Assembly: GCA_036655715.1 (NCBI GenBank)
Contig: JAVVPO010000092.1
Location: 1 to 8,770 of the forward strand
From: JAVVPO01 sp036655715
GTDB taxonomy: Bacteria > Bacillota > Clostridia > Lachnospirales > Cellulosilyticaceae
Direction: 5' to 3'
Length of the DNA: 8,770 bases
The translations under genes were made by a program, and so were the position numbers. Position 1 is the stretch's first letter. Every line of letters begins with the position of its first letter. The notes below the pieces were generated by a model. It was not told the DNA's origin, ran no database searches, and saw only the letters and a list, made by a program, of their open reading frames with translations. Shown piece by piece: positions 5,611 to 8,770 of the stretch.

Positions 5611-6960
5611 TTAGTAAGCGACCCCTTGCATATACATAGCATCTGCTACTTTTAAGAAACCAGCTATATTTGCTCCAAGTACATAGTTATCAGCATCACC
5701 ATAAGTAGTTGCTGCCTCTCTAGCATGGGTATGAATGTTCGTCATAATACTACGAAGTTTTTCATCTACTTCTTCAAATGACCAGCTATATCTCATGCTG
5801 TTTTGTGCCATTTCAAGGCCAGATGTTGCAACGCCGCCTGCATTTGCAGCCTTTCCAGGTCCAAATAACACTTTGTTTTCTAAGAAGAAATCAACGGCTT
5901 CTGGTGTACATGGCATATTGGCACCTTCAGCAACTGCTAGTACACCATTTTTAAGAAGTGTTTTAGCATCTTCTTCATGAAGTTCATTTTGAGTTGCACA
6001 TGGTAAAGCAATTTGACAGGGTACTTGCCAAATACCTTGGCAACCTTCTGTGTAAGTTGCTGATTTGTGAAGAGATACATACTCTTTAATACGTTTTCTA
6101 TCAACTTCTTTAAGTTGTTTAACCGTTTCTACATCAATACCATTTGCATCGTAAATATAGCCATTTGAATCACTCATAGCTACTACTTTTGCACCTAATT
6201 GATAAGATTTTTCTGCTGCATAAATCGCTACATTTCCAGATCCGGATATAACAACATCTTTGCCAGTGAAGGAATCTTCTCTTGTAGCTAGCATTTCTTG
6301 TGTGAAGTAACAACAACCATATCCAGTTGCTTCTTTTCTTGCTAAAGATCCACCATAAGTTAAACCTTTACCTGTTAAAACACCAGTGAATTCATTTCTA
6401 AGACGCTTATATTGACCAAACATAAAGCCAATTTCACGTGCGCCTACACCAATATCTCCTGCTGGTACATCAGTATCTTGACCGATATGTTTAGCAAGTT
6501 CAGTCATAAAGCTTTGACAAAATCTCATGATTTCTCCATCTGATTTACCTTTTGGATCAAAATCACTACCACCTTTTCCTCCACCTAGTGGAAGACCTGT
6601 TAAAGAGTTCTTGAATATTTGCTCAAATCCTAAAAACTTAATCACTCCCAAATTTACAGATGGATGTAATCTAAGTCCACCTTTGTATGGTCCTATAGCA
6701 CTATTAAACTGAACCCTGTAACCTCTATTAACTTGTACGTTATCTGTATCATCAACCCAGGATACTCTAAAAATAATAGCTCTTTCAGGTTCTACTATTC
6801 TTTCGAAAATCCCTGCTTTTATATACTGTGGATTTTTCTGTGCAACTGGTTCCATACATAAAAGAACTTCTTTAACTGCTTGATGAAATTCTGGTTGAGC
6901 TGGGTTGTTAGCTACTACTCTATTCATAAGGTCTTGCATATATTCGGTATTAAATGCCAT
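5611..6960 (-). CDS. gdhA: Glutamate dehydrogenase, hexameric bacterial type, probably NADP-linked
   Basis: Cytoplasmic enzyme interconverting 2-oxoglutarate plus ammonium and glutamate. 449 residues, the usual length for the family. Substrate and catalytic residues align with Clostridium symbiosum GDH at a constant offset of +4: Lys93 in PYKGGLR, Lys117 in FEQIFKNSL, catalytic Lys129 in GGGKGGSDFDP and Asp169 in VPAGDIGVG. The nucleotide-binding turn is SGSGNVA (239-245). The loop after the second strand reads SDSNG (263-267), like the NADP-using E. coli enzyme (SDSSG) and unlike the NAD-using C. symbiosum enzyme, so NADPH-dependent ammonium assimilation is inferred. AGGAGG stands at proper distance from the ATG. 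It is monocistronic, with a hairpin terminator behind it. The NADPH-forming nfnAB genes next door fit that role. Confidence 0.97.
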   Translation of the reverse strand: MAFNTEYMQDLMNRVVANNPAQPEFHQAVKEVLLCMEPVAQKNPQYIKAGIFERIVEPERAIIFRVSWVDDTDNVQVNRGYRVQFNSAIGPYKGGLRLHPSVNLGVIKFLGFEQIFKNSLTGLPLGGGKGGSDFDPKGKSDGEIMRFCQSFMTELAKHIGQDTDVPAGDIGVGAREIGFMFGQYKRLRNEFTGVLTGKGLTYGGSLARKEATGYGCCYFTQEMLATREDSFTGKDVVISGSGNVAIYAAEKSYQLGAKVVAMSDSNGYIYDANGIDVETVKQLKEVDRKRIKEYVSLHKSATYTEGCQGIWQVPCQIALPCATQNELHEEDAKTLLKNGVLAVAEGANMPCTPEAVDFFLENKVLFGPGKAANAGGVATSGLEMAQNSMRYSWSFEEVDEKLRSIMTNIHTHAREAATTYGDADNYVLGANIAGFLKVADAMYMQGVAY

Positions 6961-6988
6961 TTTTTATTCCTCCTAATTAACTTAATTT

Positions 6989-7036
6989 CTTCAATTTATC
7001 TATAATACATATTATCATATTTGCAAAAAATTGCAA
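6989..7036 (-). promoter_or_regulatory. gdhA promoter region with paired TTGCAA palindromes
   Basis: On the minus strand TTGCAA-TTTT-TTGCAA (7036-7021) is followed by TATGATAATATG and TATTATAGA. The first TTGCAA could be a -35 with TAATAT as -10 (16-base spacing), or the second could pair with TATAGA (16-base spacing). Each TTGCAA is its own reverse complement, so the pair could also be an operator site overlapping the promoter. The exact assignment is uncertain. Confidence 0.4.
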
Positions 7037-7146
7037 GAGTTTTTATATTCATATTCATTTTAATCATTAAATATGGATATAACTAGTTATTAATAAATGT
7101 TTTTGAAAGAATTATTTTTAATCTTTCATTTTTGAGAATTAAGAAG

Positions 7147-7185
7147 AAGGAAGAGATAACCTATCAATAACGTTATCTCTTCCTT
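7147..7185 (-). terminator. Hairpin terminator of the YkuD-like gene
   Basis: AAGGAAGAGATAAC (7147-7160) and GTTATCTCTTCCTT (7172-7185) form a perfect 14-bp stem with an 11-base loop, starting five bases after the stop codon. On the minus strand the tail is CTTCTTCTTAATT, pyrimidine-rich but not a clean T-run, so termination may be less efficient than at the other hairpins here. It separates this gene from gdhA. Confidence 0.75.
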
Positions 7186-7190
7186 TTAGA

Positions 7191-8534
7191 CTATTGATGT
7201 ATAACAACCATCGTATCTACAGGCAAAGAATTATATAACCAAACAGCGTCTTCGTCAGAAAGGATAATGTCCCCTTTAGTTTGAGCAGCTCCTAAATTAT
7301 ATTCTATATTTGCTTTAGGTTTCCAGTATTCATCCCGTGTAATCCCATGAATTTTAAGACCTTCTGATAATGTAAGTAAAGCATTTGCCCCTTCATCCTT
7401 TTCATCATCAAAGTACTTTTCATTTTTTTTAGTAATATAATAGGTGCCTAGCTTGGTAGGATATTTGGTAGATCCCCCTGAGCAAACAATCGTTTTAATA
7501 GGATTACTTCCTTTATAAACAACAATCTTTTGATTTTTGTCTAAGATGATTTCTAGCCATACACGGTCTTCATTAATAGGGACTGTTGTAAAGCGTACTT
7601 CTTTAGGGATACTTCTCTCTCCTGTAGGCGTAGTTACTTCAAAGGTCATACTATATTTTGTGCTTGGCTTTAATACTTCATCTAGTAAAAATTCTGCTCT
7701 ATAATCATTAATAATTTTCCCCTCAACAGGTTGATTATTTAAGTAAAGAGTGGCTTTTGTAACAGGCTTATTGGTCTGTAAAGAAATTCTAGGATAAAGT
7801 CCTATCCAATTATCACCATTATTTGGATAGACCGAGGTGATTTCAGGCTTTATATCTGTATTTAAAATCATATTAACATCTTTAGCTAATAAAACACCTG
7901 ATTGTGAAGGCATTCCTTTTCTAAAAGAAAGAATATACTTCCTACCATTTTCTAATGGTTCTTTAGGTGTGAAAGTAAAAGAGGTACTGTCTACGACTTC
8001 TTTTCCATCAGTTAATGGTATTTTTACCTCGTTTATATAAAACTTTGTATCAGATTGCAGATATTTATGAAGTATTTTCTTGTCCATCGGCGTGTTAAAC
8101 CTTACTGAAAAAGTATCCTCTGTAGAAATGAGTAATTCTTCTGTTGGCTCGATTAAACTGACTTCACTTTTAAACTGAATAGGTATATCTGCATTTTTAG
8201 AAAGCCCTGATATTTGAGTAGGTGCATCTGTCACTTGAAGTAAAATCTTTTGCCCTTTAATATCTGATAGTTCCTTGATAATAAGCTGAACGGTTGTATC
8301 AGATTTCCACTCTATGTTGCAACTAAAATCACTAGCTTGTGGAAGTGTGTCTCCAAGAGTAATAGAGCTCTCAAACTTGTCCTGATTCATTGGAAACAAA
8401 AAATTAATAGTGACAATAGCCCGATCATCATGGACTTGTACCCATTTTAGATTAAAATCTCTTAGAAAAAACATCCCACATAAAAAAATAACCGCTATAA
8501 GAGCTAACGTAAATAGTTTTTTGTTTGATTTCAT
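7191..8534 (-). CDS. Membrane-anchored Ig-like/YkuD protein with a degenerate L,D-transpeptidase active site
   Basis: 447 residues, predicted to sit outside the membrane. Residues 5-24 form a hydrophobic signal-anchor (KKLFTLALIAVIFLCGMFFL) without a clear cleavage site. Then come about three beta-rich domains: 30-125, 126-227 (with FSVRFNTPMD, typical of SbsA-like Ig domains) and 228-318 (ITSVYPNNG...FTTVP). The C-terminal part (about 325-447) aligns with YkuD L,D-transpeptidases: WLEIILDKNQKIVVY, TKLGTYYI, LKIHG (His396), NLG, and a closing DAVWLYNSLPVDTMVVI. Active YkuD enzymes have SHGC(I/V)R here; this protein has TKGDII (419-424), so the motif His, the nucleophilic Cys and the Arg become Lys420, Asp422 and Ile424. 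Cross-linking activity is therefore not expected. The frame is intact and starts from an ATG with AGGTGG ahead, which argues for a maintained non-catalytic role, perhaps peptidoglycan binding. That role is inference. Confidence 0.88.
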   Translation of the reverse strand: MKSNKKLFTLALIAVIFLCGMFFLRDFNLKWVQVHDDRAIVTINFLFPMNQDKFESSITLGDTLPQASDFSCNIEWKSDTTVQLIIKELSDIKGQKILLQVTDAPTQISGLSKNADIPIQFKSEVSLIEPTEELLISTEDTFSVRFNTPMDKKILHKYLQSDTKFYINEVKIPLTDGKEVVDSTSFTFTPKEPLENGRKYILSFRKGMPSQSGVLLAKDVNMILNTDIKPEITSVYPNNGDNWIGLYPRISLQTNKPVTKATLYLNNQPVEGKIINDYRAEFLLDEVLKPSTKYSMTFEVTTPTGERSIPKEVRFTTVPINEDRVWLEIILDKNQKIVVYKGSNPIKTIVCSGGSTKYPTKLGTYYITKKNEKYFDDEKDEGANALLTLSEGLKIHGITRDEYWKPKANIEYNLGAAQTKGDIILSDEDAVWLYNSLPVDTMVVIHQ

Positions 8535-8565
8535 AAGTCCACCTCACATACCTTTCTAAAACATA

Positions 8566-8594
8566 TATATGTGCGTGTCCACCTAAAGATGCAA
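8566..8594 (-). promoter_or_regulatory. Weak candidate promoter of the YkuD-like gene
   Basis: TTGCAT (8594-8589) and CATATA (8571-8566) at 17-base spacing lie between the tRNA terminator and the ATG at 8534. Both hexamers are imperfect. An own promoter is expected because the strong terminator just upstream should block read-through. Confidence 0.3.
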
Positions 8595-8600
8595 AAATAC

Positions 8601-8631
8601 AAAAAAAAGATGTACAAGTGTACATCTTTTT
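8601..8631 (-). terminator. Intrinsic terminator of the tRNA operon
   Basis: AAAAGATGTAC and GTACATCTTTT (within 8605-8630) form an 11-bp stem with a four-base loop. On the minus strand eight T residues include and follow the descending arm. It stands directly behind tRNA-Phe and should end transcription of the tRNA cluster. Confidence 0.92.
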
Positions 8632-8633
8632 AG

Positions 8634-8706
<73 letters not shown>

Positions 8707-8715
8707 CTATATAAA

Positions 8716-8770
8716 TGGAGGGAGAAGGATTCGAACCTTCGAAGGCGCTGCCAACAGATTTACAGTCTGC
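8716..8770 (-). tRNA. tRNA-Tyr (anticodon GTA), 5' part outside the window
   Basis: The 3' portion of a class II tRNA. The anticodon loop CTGTAAA carries GTA at 8763-8761, on a stem GCAGA/TCTGT. A long variable arm (TGGCAGCGCC region), a T arm GAAGG-TTCGAAT-CCTTC, the 3' acceptor strand TCCCTCC and discriminator A follow. The long variable arm together with anticodon GTA is diagnostic of bacterial tRNA-Tyr. No CCA is encoded. The D arm and 5' acceptor strand lie beyond the right edge. Confidence 0.93.

Noticed and set aside
5735..5980. Plus-strand open frame opposite gdhA
   Set aside because: It lies wholly inside the strongly supported gdhA gene and has no ribosome binding site or recognisable motif. 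The same holds for short plus-strand frames at 1465-1647, 4318-4554, 6527-6712 and 7837-8040.
6961..7146. Possible small gene or riboswitch in the gdhA leader
   Set aside because: The region is very AT-rich, with no frame carrying a binding site and no recognisable riboswitch core. Only the promoter-like elements stand out.

Overview
The window looks like a chromosomal segment of a low-GC anaerobic Firmicute, most likely a clostridium of the Lachnospiraceae/Cellulosilyticum kind. The reasons are strong AGGAGG-type ribosome binding sites, AT-rich intergenic DNA with T-tailed hairpin terminators, an NfnAB transhydrogenase, a clostridial-type glutamate dehydrogenase and a DUF4080-type radical SAM gene. 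The genus is an inference. Every supported gene lies on the minus strand, so the window reads from right to left. I see no insertion sequence, phage gene or CRISPR array.

From right to left: a tRNA-Tyr(GUA), cut by the window edge, and a complete tRNA-Phe(GAA), closed by a strong terminator (8601-8631). Next is a membrane-anchored protein with about three Ig-like beta domains and a C-terminal L,D-transpeptidase (YkuD) fold whose SHGCxR catalytic motif is lost, so it is probably a pseudo-enzyme. It ends in a 14-bp hairpin. Then comes gdhA, a hexameric-type glutamate dehydrogenase with an NADP-like cofactor loop, with its own T-tailed terminator.

Next is a compact operon: a short reading frame with an excellent ribosome binding site inside an inverted repeat, an out-of-frame 89-residue protein resembling the tail of HD-GYP proteins, then nfnA and nfnB. 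NfnAB couples NADH and reduced ferredoxin to NADPH formation. GdhA next door probably consumes NADPH to fix ammonium, so this part serves redox balance and nitrogen assimilation. Downstream is a small Tyr/Asn/Gly-rich lipoprotein of unknown function, with a hairpin terminator starting at its stop codon.

The left end holds a two-gene operon led by an extended -10 promoter: a cobalamin-binding-type radical SAM enzyme (DUF4080 family, function unknown) and, one base after its stop codon, nth (endonuclease III), which runs off the left edge only a few residues before its expected end.

The points most worth a second look are the degenerate YkuD domain, the leader frame/hairpin/possible frameshift ahead of nfnA, and the Y/N/G-rich lipoprotein.
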